Source: JBBSHE01 sp038253325 (GTDB lineage Bacteria; Actinomycetota; Actinomycetes; Propionibacteriales; Nocardioidaceae). Taken from it: DNA of 64,000 bases. The position numbers and the translations under genes were made by a program. Where the stretch lies: NCBI GenBank assembly GCA_038253325.1, contig JBBSHE010000003.1, positions 1 to 64,000 of the forward strand, read 5' to 3'. Below are positions 22,836 through 29,806 of the stretch, piece after piece; positions within the stretch are counted from its first letter, which is position 1; each line of letters begins with the position of its first letter. The notes below the pieces were generated by a model. That model saw nothing but the letters and a program-made list of their open reading frames with translations. It searched no databases and was not told where the DNA came from.

Positions 22836-22841
22836 TAGACT
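22836..22841 (+). promoter_or_regulatory. -10 box of a probable leaderless transcript
   Basis: TAGACT lies 7 bp before the ATG at 22849, so transcription would start at or next to the A of the start codon. No ribosome-binding site precedes the gene. Leaderless mRNAs are common in actinobacteria. Confidence 0.5.
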
Positions 22842-22848
22842 GGGCGGC

Positions 22849-23205
22849 ATGACGCAAGACCCGACGCCGATCGCGTACACCGCCCTCACCCCGGGGACGC
22901 CCGTCCAGGCGGCCGAGGGTGAGCAGTTCGGCACGGTTGAAGCAGTGCTCGCCGTCGAGGACGTGGACGTGTTCGACGGCATCGTCGTCAGGACCGAGAC
23001 CGGCGTACGGTTCGTCGATGCTGACTACGTCGGCACGATCACGACGGCGTACGTACGGACCGCACTCACTGCCGAGGAGGCCCGTGACCTTCCAGAGCCC
23101 GACGCTTCCCCGAGCTTTCGGGCCGACGCCGCTGCCGATACGGGGAGTTCGCTTGCCGATCGGCTCGGACGTATGTTCGGCCGCGGACGCTGGAAGCAGC
23201 AGTAG
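22849..23205 (+). CDS. small PRC-barrel-like protein of unknown function
   Basis: This 118-residue acidic protein has a beta-rich N-terminal half (GEQFGTVEAVLAVEDVDVFD, then GIVVRTETGVRFVDADYVG) resembling PRC-barrel or DUF2171 proteins, and a low-complexity tail ending LADRLGRMFGRGRWKQQ. There is no signal peptide or membrane span. It is probably expressed from a leaderless transcript. A role in RNA processing or stress adhesion is only a family-level possibility. Confidence 0.5.
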   Translation: MTQDPTPIAYTALTPGTPVQAAEGEQFGTVEAVLAVEDVDVFDGIVVRTETGVRFVDADYVGTITTAYVRTALTAEEARDLPEPDASPSFRADAAADTGSSLADRLGRMFGRGRWKQQ

Positions 23206-23418
23206 GAGCGTCTCAGTGCCGGGTGGCGCCGCTGTTTGGTGAGACCTCGAGCGGCCGGGTATCCACCACGACGAAAGCCCTTGCCGGATCGACTTCCGCT
23301 GCCGGAACTACATTCAGTTCGCAGGCCAACCGACCAAGGCGCATTGGCTGCAAGCCTTGCTGACTGTCCTTGATGCTCTCATCGATGGAGGTGTCGTCTC
23401 GCTGGATGCGGATGTTGG

Positions 23419-24804
23419 TCAGGCAGCGATTTGGAGCAGTGTGAGGTTTCCGCTCAAGCTGACGGAATGCTGAGCCGCCGTGGCTGTGCTGTATGCGGCG
23501 TCGCGGATGCTTGGCGTGTAGACGGTTACGGTCTTGGCAGTCGGGAAGGTGACGACGGCCGTGGCGGCTGGCGGGTTGAGACGGGTGCGGGTCTTGCGGT
23601 CCCATAACGAGACGTCTCGCCACAGTGCCAGCAGGTACGATCCGTCGCGCTTTCCGACGAGGTAGCTCTTGACGTCGCTGGCGCCGGACAGTGTCAGCGA
23701 CAGGGGCGCGGGACTGTACGGCGCGTCGCCGTCCTTCATGAGCCCGAGGAGCCGTTGGTATGTGCGGTAGGCGGGCATGGGCTGCCAGGTGCTCGGATCC
23801 GGGTCGGGGACGGATACCAGGCCCCAGAAGTACTGCCCGTTAGTCGAGCTGGGCGGGTAGTTGTTGAGTAGTTCGAACCAGTACATGTCGTCGTCGCGGC
23901 TCACGTGCTCCATGAGTAAGCGGTCGGCGTAGATGGCGATGATGTCCGTCGGTACGGGCGCGTAGCTGTTGGTGTTCATTCCGTTGTTGTAGGAGGTCTC
24001 GGTCACGACGACGGGCATCACCCCGACGCCGGCGGTAGCCCACTTGGTTCGTGCGTCGATGAGATTGCTGGGAACCATGCCGGCTGGGTAGCGGTGCATG
24101 TTGATGCGTTCCATGTATGGCTTCAGGACGGAGCAGTCCAGGTAGTCCTGTTGGAGGGTCGGGACTTGGTCGTGCAGGGAGGGACCGCACACGAGGATTT
24201 GCTGGAGGGCCGAGTTGGTTGTGCTGCTGCCATGGATGAGTCCCCACAGCCACTCTTGGTGGGTCAGAGTCTCATCAAGCCACCAGGTTGGCCGAGGTCC
24301 GAAACGCGTACCGTTTGGCTCGTTGTACCCGCCGAGACTGTTGAACATCCCGGCGTACTTCGTGATTGCTGTCGCCATGGCGGTACGCTGCTTTGGCATG
24401 GCGCTGCGTTGCGTGTCAGTTTGCGGAAAGCGACCAGCGGTGCCATGAACGGTGATGCCCAGGCTTGTGTACAAGTCGGCAAGATAAGGCATCGCATTGT
24501 TGGGATCAGTCGCGTTGACCGGGGCTCTAACTTTGCGCACGCCCAGGCCTTGGAGCAGCGCCTTGACCTCTGTGAAGTTCGCGTACTCGTTGGCGGAGCC
24601 GGGCTGGATGTTCATGCCGAATCGCTGCACGACACTCTGTGAGTGAGCCGGCGCATTGAAGGACGCTAGCCGAACGCCAGGTGGGTGCTGGGTCGTTGAC
24701 CCGAGATGCGATCGAGAAGCGATACCGGCGACAGCGGCGGCGGAGAGCCCGGTTCTGAGGAACGTTCTCCGGGTGAGGCTTCGGGTCTTCAGTTGTTGCT
24801 GCAT
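23419..24804 (-). CDS. Tat-exported glycoside hydrolase-like protein
   Basis: This 461-residue protein starts MQQQLKTRSLTRRTFLRTGL followed by an Ala-rich stretch, a twin-arginine signal (RRTFLR) for export in folded form. The mature part has NEPNG near the middle, the Asn-Glu-Pro motif of clan A acid/base residues, and VTETSYNNG downstream, a plausible nucleophile Glu. A beta-sandwich-like C-terminus follows. It most resembles clan GH-A enzymes such as cellulases or glucuronidases; the substrate is unknown. ATG 24804 has GGAG upstream. A palindrome with a TATA-like core lies 70-115 bp before the start. Base composition is less GC-rich than the flanks, hinting at transfer. Confidence 0.65.
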   Translation of the reverse strand: MQQQLKTRSLTRRTFLRTGLSAAAVAGIASRSHLGSTTQHPPGVRLASFNAPAHSQSVVQRFGMNIQPGSANEYANFTEVKALLQGLGVRKVRAPVNATDPNNAMPYLADLYTSLGITVHGTAGRFPQTDTQRSAMPKQRTAMATAITKYAGMFNSLGGYNEPNGTRFGPRPTWWLDETLTHQEWLWGLIHGSSTTNSALQQILVCGPSLHDQVPTLQQDYLDCSVLKPYMERINMHRYPAGMVPSNLIDARTKWATAGVGVMPVVVTETSYNNGMNTNSYAPVPTDIIAIYADRLLMEHVSRDDDMYWFELLNNYPPSSTNGQYFWGLVSVPDPDPSTWQPMPAYRTYQRLLGLMKDGDAPYSPAPLSLTLSGASDVKSYLVGKRDGSYLLALWRDVSLWDRKTRTRLNPPAATAVVTFPTAKTVTVYTPSIRDAAYSTATAAQHSVSLSGNLTLLQIAA

Positions 24805-24874
24805 CGGCACTCCGACCAGGGCGACGGGCGAACCTGGAGCAGAGCCGACGACTCTGGCGGTATCCGAGGCTAGT

Positions 24875-24921
24875 GTCACTCAGAGTAACACTATAATGAC
24901 TTAGCGTAGTTACTGAGTGAC
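24875..24921. promoter_or_regulatory. inverted repeat around a promoter-like core upstream of the glycosidase gene
   Basis: GTCACTCAGAGTAAC (24875-24889) and GTTACTGAGTGAC (24909-24921) are inverted copies except for a 2-base insertion. They flank an AT-rich core holding ACTATA, which reads TATAGT on the minus strand, a good -10 for the gene starting at 24804. The layout suggests an operator over a promoter, for instance for a sugar-responsive repressor. On the plus strand the same core reads TATAAT, but no plus-strand gene follows. Confidence 0.5.
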
Positions 24922-25593
24922 GGTGTGAAACCGCGAAGCACCGCGAGCACCGCCTCGCGGTCTCGCTGACACCAGCTCGCGCCGGGCGGAAGGAAGCCGG
25001 TTACAGTGAGTGACTCCACTCCCAGTGGAGCGTTTTCCGGCCCAATGTGACGCTGAGCCGCTCCCGATGGCCGACCGTGTGGCCGCTCTCTGAAGCGCTC
25101 GACTCAACAACGCTATGGTTGGGCCAACGCAGCCAGCGGCGTCCTGCGTTCTGCTGGCCACCGCGCCAGCCAGAGTGGGCACCCGGTAGAAGCGAATCCC
25201 CGACACCTTGTCGTCGGGTCGGCTCGAGGACCTCGGAGCCTTCGGCAGGTCGCCGAGCTCGTCGATCCTGGCGAGCATCGTTTCCTCGCCAGGCTTGCCG
25301 TCGTAGGCGTCGACGTCGAGGCCGATCACGGTCTCAGGCAGCCGTATGGCGAGGTTCCAGTGCCCGCAGTGACACTCGTTGATCCACTCAGTGACGTCGG
25401 CACCGGACGCCATCGGCGCGTAGTAGCCAGTCCAGCCGGTCGGCGGCGGCCACTTCTTGCCGGGCGGGATCGGCAGCGGCGGCCAACCCTTGGGAAGGTA
25501 GATGTAGGCAGCGTCGGCGAAGGGAGCGGAAGCGTCGCCCCGCTGGTTTAGAGTTTCCTCATCAGGCTGCCCCCCTTGTTCGCCGCTAGAGTG
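24910..25593 (-). pseudogene. relic of a bifunctional primase-polymerase (prim-pol) gene
   Basis: Read on the minus strand from about 25593 the open frame contains PFADAAYIYLPKGWPPLPIP, then WPPPTGWTGYYAP, and GLDVDAYDGKPGEETMLARI with SGIRFYRVP. These are hallmark segments of the N-terminal prim-pol domain found in actinobacterial phages and integrative elements, with the DVD metal-binding acidic pair present. The frame has no convincing start codon (TGA at 25594 and no ATG or GTG before the motif). After FYRVP it runs into unrelated sequence, and the helicase half is missing. It is a remnant of an integrated element. Confidence 0.7.
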
Positions 25594-25732
25594 TCACCGA
25601 CGGTGCGGCGTTCTTTTCGGCGCTTCACCGGCTGTCACCGCCCACGGTGCTGCGGAGGGTGAGGCCGCTGGCCAGGTCCCGTTCCTAACCGCGTCCGGCG
25701 CTGGCGTCAAGGCGCGGCGTCTGGGCGCGGCG
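25594..25732. other. GC-rich spacer with short direct repeats
   Basis: Two copies of the motif GTCAAGGCGCGGCG lie near 25708 and 25731 in the spacer before the MBL-fold gene. No coding frame is convincing. This spacer marks the change from the mobile-element remnant to ordinary chromosomal genes. Confidence 0.4.
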
Positions 25733-26512
25733 TCAAGGCGCGGCGGAGCCCCTGCTGAAGAAGACCTGTTCGCCCTCGTCGGCGACGAGCACAGGACCTT
25801 GGAACGACCGGCGGGCGTTGGCAACCGCGATCCGGCGGTCGGTGCCCGGCCAGAAGTGGGTCAGCATCAACCGCTGGCACGCCGCCTCGGCGGCGATCTT
25901 GCCGGCTTCGGAGGACGTGAGGTGCATCCTCCGCGAGGCCGACTGGTCCTGTCCACGGTCGGTGGCTTCGACGATGAAGAGGTCCGCGTCGCGGCCGAGG
26001 TCTGCCAGCACGGGTGAGGGACCGGTGTCGCCGGTGTACGCCACCACGAGGTCGGGCGCCGACAGGCGAACGCCGGCGTTGGGGACGAAGTGCGGCAGGT
26101 CAAGACTCTCGAGCCGAAAGGCGCCGACCTGGTGAGGACCGGCTGGCAACGGGTTCCACGAGAAGACTTCGGCGATGGCGCCCTGGTCGTCGTCCTCGAT
26201 CGCCCGCAACTTGTCGACGACCCCGGGCGGCGCGTACAGCGGCAGGGGAGCCGACCCCGGACGGCCGAACCAGCGTGCCCGGAACAGACCGTGCAGATCG
26301 ACCATGTGGTCGGGATGCTCGTGCGTGATGACGACCGCGTCGAGTCCGTCGGCGGTCGTCGATCCGAGATGGTGAAGGAGAGTGCTCAATGTGTCGTACC
26401 CGAGGTCCAGGACGAGCCGGAACCCGTCGTACTCCAGCAGGAAACCGCTGCAGCCTCGACCTGGCTCCGGCCACGCTCCGCAACCGCCGAGAACGACAAG
26501 TCGCCTGGTCAT
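25733..26512 (-). CDS. MBL-fold metal-dependent hydrolase
   Basis: The 259-residue protein begins MTRRLVVLGGCGAWPEPGRG and has the metallo-beta-lactamase motif THEHPDHMVD, a later VAYTGDTGPSP with the bridging Asp, and LTHFWPG with the last His. This is the pattern of RNase Z-like or phosphodiesterase-like MBL hydrolases (the cyclic-phosphodiesterase group in actinobacteria). It overlaps the stop of the upstream thpR gene (ATGA), so the two are co-translated, which may point to a shared role in RNA or nucleotide phosphodiester chemistry. The exact substrate cannot be read from the sequence. Confidence 0.8.
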   Translation of the reverse strand: MTRRLVVLGGCGAWPEPGRGCSGFLLEYDGFRLVLDLGYDTLSTLLHHLGSTTADGLDAVVITHEHPDHMVDLHGLFRARWFGRPGSAPLPLYAPPGVVDKLRAIEDDDQGAIAEVFSWNPLPAGPHQVGAFRLESLDLPHFVPNAGVRLSAPDLVVAYTGDTGPSPVLADLGRDADLFIVEATDRGQDQSASRRMHLTSSEAGKIAAEAACQRLMLTHFWPGTDRRIAVANARRSFQGPVLVADEGEQVFFSRGSAAP

Positions 26513-27132
26513 GGCGTGGGCAGCGTCGGAGCGACCCGCGTCGGGTCGACTGCCCCGACTCCGAGCGCGAATGTTCCCCGCGACTCGTAACGCGGACGGC
26601 CGTGCGCACCTTCGCCCAGGTGCGATTCGATCAGCACGATCTCCTCGACCGTCCAGGTGGATCCGGCGTACGCGTCGAGCACTCGGATCCAGCGGGTCGC
26701 GTCCACCGGGACCCGGAACCGAGCCATCGTCAGATGCGGCCGGAACCGGCCTGCGCCGACGTCGATCCCTGCCTTCCCTGCGGCAGCACGCGAGCCGGCC
26801 GTCAGCCGCGTCAGTTCGTCCGAGGGATTGCGTTCCGCAGTGACCGCGGACACGCCGAGCCACAGCACCCGAGCGCGGGCAACGTGGGGAAACGCACCAC
26901 CGCCTCCGATGCGTGCGTCGAACGGGGACCGCCGGACTGCGGCCCGTTCGAGTCGATCGGTGAGCTCGTCGAGGCGGTGATCCGTCACCGACGCCATGAA
27001 CGCCAACGTGAGATGCCACTGGTCAGGATGGGTCCATCGCAGTGGCCCGTCGGCTTCTCGACGCGGCTCGACGAACGCCGCAAGACCCTCGAGGATCTCC
27101 GTTGGCGGTATCACGGCCACAAACATCCGCAT
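26509..27132 (-). CDS. thpR: RNA 2',3'-cyclic phosphodiesterase (2H superfamily)
   Basis: The 207-residue protein carries both HxTx motifs of the 2H phosphoesterase family: HLTLAF near residue 40 and HLTMARF near residue 132. The opening MRMFVAVIPPTEILEGL is typical of ThpR/LigT, which open 2',3'-cyclic phosphates on RNA ends. The stop overlaps the start of the MBL-fold gene. Upstream lies the palindrome array at 27262-27421. Confidence 0.85.
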   Translation of the reverse strand: MRMFVAVIPPTEILEGLAAFVEPRREADGPLRWTHPDQWHLTLAFMASVTDHRLDELTDRLERAAVRRSPFDARIGGGGAFPHVARARVLWLGVSAVTAERNPSDELTRLTAGSRAAAGKAGIDVGAGRFRPHLTMARFRVPVDATRWIRVLDAYAGSTWTVEEIVLIESHLGEGAHGRPRYESRGTFALGVGAVDPTRVAPTLPTP

Positions 27133-27261
27133 GGCGTGCCATGGTGCCAGACGTGTTTGTCGCTCGGCCCTGCCCCGTCGCCGTGGCCCCGTCCCTGGCC
27201 CCTTGGTTGCCGCCGTCGCTCGGCCCCGTCGCTCCCCGGTCGGTCGGCTCGTGACCCTGTT

Positions 27262-27421
27262 GCCGAGGTACGGGTTCCGTACGCGAAATCCCCGACTTTA
27301 GGTGCCGAACCCGTACTTCGGCGGCTTGGAGGGGTGCCGAACCCGTACTTCGGCGGACGTGGAGGGTGCCGAACCCGTACCTCGGCGGACGTGGCTGCGG
27401 GTGCCGAACCCGTACTTCGGC
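27262..27421. repeat. 61-bp palindromic element copy 2 plus tandem hairpin units
   Basis: The first 61 bp (27262-27322) match the elements at 6691 and 28463 in length and ends. The terminal motif GCCGAACCCGTACTTCGGC, itself a hairpin (GCCGAA/TTCGGC around 7 nt), is then repeated at 27304, 27336, 27368 and 27403, giving steps of 32, 32 and 35 bp with a similar linker. One unit carries ACCTCGG instead of ACTTCGG. The array fills the gap between thpR and the 3' end of the DUF559-type gene. Spacers resemble each other, so it is not a CRISPR. Confidence 0.85.
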
Positions 27422-27460
27422 GGACGTGGCTGCGCACCGCCTGACGTACTCCGGGCCGGG

Positions 27461-28393
27461 TCACCGGAAGATCGTCTGCCACCCACCGGTTGGCCAGCGC
27501 GGCGCCTGTGGGTGACCTCGCTCATGCAAGGCGGTGAGGACCCGCATGATGGTGTGCTCTTGCTGCTGGAAGAGATGCTCATCGAGTACGACGATCACGT
27601 CCCAACCATGGTGGCGGAGGTTGTCGTTGCGCGCGACGTCTCGTATCCGCTGTCTACGCTCGACGAAATGGTGCCGGCCGTCGTACTCGATCGCGATCTT
27701 GTACGCGGGGTAGCTCAGGTCGGGCGTCGCGATCCAGCCGCCGTTGGCGTCGGACACCGCAAGTCCTGTCTCCGGCTCCGGCAACCCGGCGAACACGAGG
27801 AGTAGCCGCAACAGGGTCTCGGGTCGTGAGTCGACCCGTTGGCGTACGAGACTCGCCGCCCATCGAGCCTTGCGGATGTGGCGCCGGCCGCGCTCGCGGC
27901 TCAGGGCAACCAGGCTGTTCGGAGTGGTCCATCCGCGGCGAACAGCCGAATCACCGAGGATCACCAGGTCGGCCAGCCGGAGCTGGGTAGCGAGGTCGAT
28001 GAACGTCTTTCCGGCCGTGGTCACCTCCCTACCGTTGTGAACGACGGACGCCGGCTTCTCCTGGTACCAGTGCGGTCGGATGCCGGCGTACGTCGAGCCC
28101 TTCGCGGACTCCGGTAGCCAGAAGTGCGGTTTCGGAGCCGGCGGCACGATCAGCGCGAGGATCGCGGCCCCGAGCTGGTGGGAGCCGATCGAGCCGGGCG
28201 GCAAGGCCAGCCGTGCGGCGTCGAATCGAACCTCAGTGGTGAGCTCCACGGCGGCACCAATCCAAACGGTCCGATGGAGGCGCCGAAAGGTCGGTGCCTG
28301 GAGCATGCGTGGGGTGATCCCGGCCGCCACGGCCTCGTCGAGCAGGAACGGCCGGTCGCGAAGAGCCAGCGGGACAGCGGCAGGTCCAGGCAT
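27461..28393 (-). CDS. DUF559/Vsr-like endonuclease-domain protein (AbiEi-like N-terminus)
   Basis: The 310-residue protein has an N-terminal region (FLLDEAVAAGITPRMLQAP, then FRRLHRTVWIG) like the winged-helix of AbiEi-type proteins. The C-terminal DUF559 domain has IAIEYDGRHHF, which supplies the acidic pair of a PD-(D/E)XK/Vsr fold, followed by an Arg/Asp stretch and HGWDVIVV. Such genes are numerous in actinobacteria and their role is unclear. ATG 28393 is chosen because it is conserved in the duplicate at 6621; no good ribosome-binding site precedes it. The gene is bracketed by homologous 61-bp palindromes and is divergent from rpsJ. Confidence 0.75.
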   Translation of the reverse strand: MPGPAAVPLALRDRPFLLDEAVAAGITPRMLQAPTFRRLHRTVWIGAAVELTTEVRFDAARLALPPGSIGSHQLGAAILALIVPPAPKPHFWLPESAKGSTYAGIRPHWYQEKPASVVHNGREVTTAGKTFIDLATQLRLADLVILGDSAVRRGWTTPNSLVALSRERGRRHIRKARWAASLVRQRVDSRPETLLRLLLVFAGLPEPETGLAVSDANGGWIATPDLSYPAYKIAIEYDGRHHFVERRQRIRDVARNDNLRHHGWDVIVVLDEHLFQQQEHTIMRVLTALHERGHPQAPRWPTGGWQTIFR

Positions 28394-28556
28394 CGCAACA
28401 GAGTGGCCCGAATCACACGTGTGCCGCTGGCGTCGTCCACAGGATCGCGCCCCGCACCCGCCGCCGAGGTACGTGATGTTTACCTGAAATCGACGAATTT
28501 GGGTGGCGAACCCGTACTTCGGCAGAAGGGGGGACTGATGGGACCGACGGGGAATT
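28321..28556. repeat. 236-bp duplicated segment, copy B
   Basis: This copy contains the first 24 codons and upstream region of the intact DUF559-type gene and aligns without gaps to 6549-6784. It ends at the first bases of the TTGGCA hexamer that is a candidate -35 for rpsJ. Because it includes a functional gene start, it is probably the source copy. Confidence 0.92.
28463..28523. repeat. 61-bp palindromic element, copy 3
   Basis: It starts GCCGAGGTACGTGATG and ends GCGAACCCGTACTTCGGC, in the upstream region of the DUF559-type gene, 70 bp before its start codon. Compared with the copy at 27262 the ends are conserved and the centre varies, as expected for a structure selected as a hairpin. 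Confidence 0.75.
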
Positions 28557-28585
28557 TGGCATCGTCGCGCCTCGTCTGGCAAACT
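28556..28585 (+). promoter_or_regulatory. possible rpsJ (S10 operon) promoter and long leader
   Basis: TTGGCA (28556-28561) and CAAACT (28580-28585) are spaced by 18 bp. A leader of about 230 nt follows to rpsJ at 28821, GC-rich and with short inverted repeats (CGCCGAGGCGG-type); I see no gene in it. Leaders of this length precede many S10 operons, where L4 or another ribosomal protein may regulate expression. Confidence 0.4.
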
Positions 28586-28820
28586 ATCGGGGTTGCTCAG
28601 GCGGGGTTCGCCGGGGCGCGCCAACTCACTCGGTGTCGCCGAGGCGGATGGTCGCGCCGGAACGGAGACCCCGGCCGAGGCCGGCATCCGCCGGGCGCAC
28701 ATTCCCAGTTCAACCAAGGCTCGGGCCGTGCTGCGCGCCAGCCGCACGACACGCCCGACCTCGGGGGTCGGGACTAGCTTGCCTCAAGCGGCACGAACGA
28801 GAGAAGGACGAAGCAAGGCC

Positions 28821-29129
28821 ATGGCGGGACAGAAGATCCGCATCCGCCTCAAGGCGTACGACCATGAGGTCATCGACACCTCTGCGCGCAAGATCGTAGA
28901 CACCGTCGAGCGCACTGGCGCGACGGTGGCCGGCCCCGTGCCGCTGCCGACGGAGAAGAACGTGTACTGCGTGATTCGCTCGCCGCACAAGTACAAGGAC
29001 AGCCGCGAGCACTTCGAGATGCGGACCCACAAGCGGCTCATCGACATCATCGACCCCACTCCCAAGACCGTCGACTCGTTGATGCGGCTCGAGCTGCCGG
29101 CCGGCGTCGACATCGAGATCAAGCTCTGA
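28821..29129 (+). CDS. rpsJ: 30S ribosomal protein S10
   Basis: The 102-residue S10 (MAGQKIRIRLKAYDHEVID onward, with IRSPHKYKDSREHFEMRTHK) is a head protein of the small subunit and, as NusE, part of antitermination complexes with NusB. It is the first gene of the S10 operon. The ATG follows GAAGGACGAAGCAAGG. Length is standard. Confidence 0.98.
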   Translation: MAGQKIRIRLKAYDHEVIDTSARKIVDTVERTGATVAGPVPLPTEKNVYCVIRSPHKYKDSREHFEMRTHKRLIDIIDPTPKTVDSLMRLELPAGVDIEIKL

Positions 29130-29143
29130 GGATCGTGGTCTCC

Positions 29144-29806
29144 ATGAGCACCGAACGCACCGTACGAGGGCTGCTGGGCACAAAACTCGGCATGACCCAG
29201 ACCTGGGACGACGACAACCGTGTCGTTCCGGTCACCGTGATCGCTGCCGGCACCAATGTTGTGACCCAGGTCCGCAGCTCGGACAAGGACGGCTACGACG
29301 CCATCCAGGTCGGTTTCGGTGAGGTCAAGGCATCGAAGGTGACCAAGCCGAGAGCCGGTCAGTTCGCCAAGGCTGGCGTCACGCCGCGCGCGCGGCTTGT
29401 CGAGATCCGGACTGCGAACGCGGGCGAGTTCCAACCCGGTCAGGAGCTGAGCCCCGACGTGTTCAGCGCCGGTGAGCTGGTCGACGTCACCGGCACCACA
29501 AAGGGCAAAGGGTTCGCCGGTGTGATGAAGCGTCACGGGTTCTCCGGGGTCGGCGCCTCTCACGGAGCGCACCGCAACCACCGCAAACCCGGCTCGATCG
29601 GCGGGTGCGCCACCCCGGGTCGCGTGTTCAAGGGCCTGCGGATGGCCGGCCGGATGGGCACTGCTCAGGTGACGACCCAGAATCTCGTCGTGCACGCGGT
29701 CGACGCAGAGAAGGGCCTGATCCTCGTCAAGGGTGCGATACCCGGTCCGAGCGGCTCGGTCGTCTTGGTACGCAGCGCCAACAAGGCGAAGGAGGCGAAC
29801 TCGTGA
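29144..29806 (+). CDS. rplC: 50S ribosomal protein L3
   Basis: The 220-residue L3 binds near the peptidyl transferase centre. It has the RGLLGTKLGMTQTWDD opening and the conserved GFAGVMKRHGFSG and GSIGGCATPGRVFKGLRMAG loop. I choose ATG 29144 (GAGGA upstream) over the GTG nine bases earlier, which would sit on top of the ribosome-binding site. Its stop overlaps the GTG of rplD. Confidence 0.97.
   Translation: MSTERTVRGLLGTKLGMTQTWDDDNRVVPVTVIAAGTNVVTQVRSSDKDGYDAIQVGFGEVKASKVTKPRAGQFAKAGVTPRARLVEIRTANAGEFQPGQELSPDVFSAGELVDVTGTTKGKGFAGVMKRHGFSGVGASHGAHRNHRKPGSIGGCATPGRVFKGLRMAGRMGTAQVTTQNLVVHAVDAEKGLILVKGAIPGPSGSVVLVRSANKAKEANS

Noticed and set aside
23213..23623. Minus-strand frame downstream of the glycosidase gene
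   Set aside because: Most of it overlaps the glycosidase in another frame. The unique part has no recognised motif or start, so the 210-bp gap is left unassigned.
24892..24897. Perfect TATAAT as a plus-strand promoter
   Set aside because: No suitable -35 at 16-19 bp and no plus-strand gene downstream; only the minus-strand reading has a target gene.
27304..27421. CRISPR array
   Set aside because: The unit is only 19 nt, the linkers are 13-16 nt and resemble one another, and no cas gene is near. It is a tandem palindromic repeat.
28394..28747. Upstream extension of the DUF559-type protein
   Set aside because: The frame stays open into the rpsJ promoter region but has no homology. The ATG at 28393 is the conserved start in both copies.
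29135..29137. GTG as the start of rplC
   Set aside because: It is only about 3 bases from the GAGGA ribosome-binding site and adds three unconserved residues; ATG 29144 fits better.
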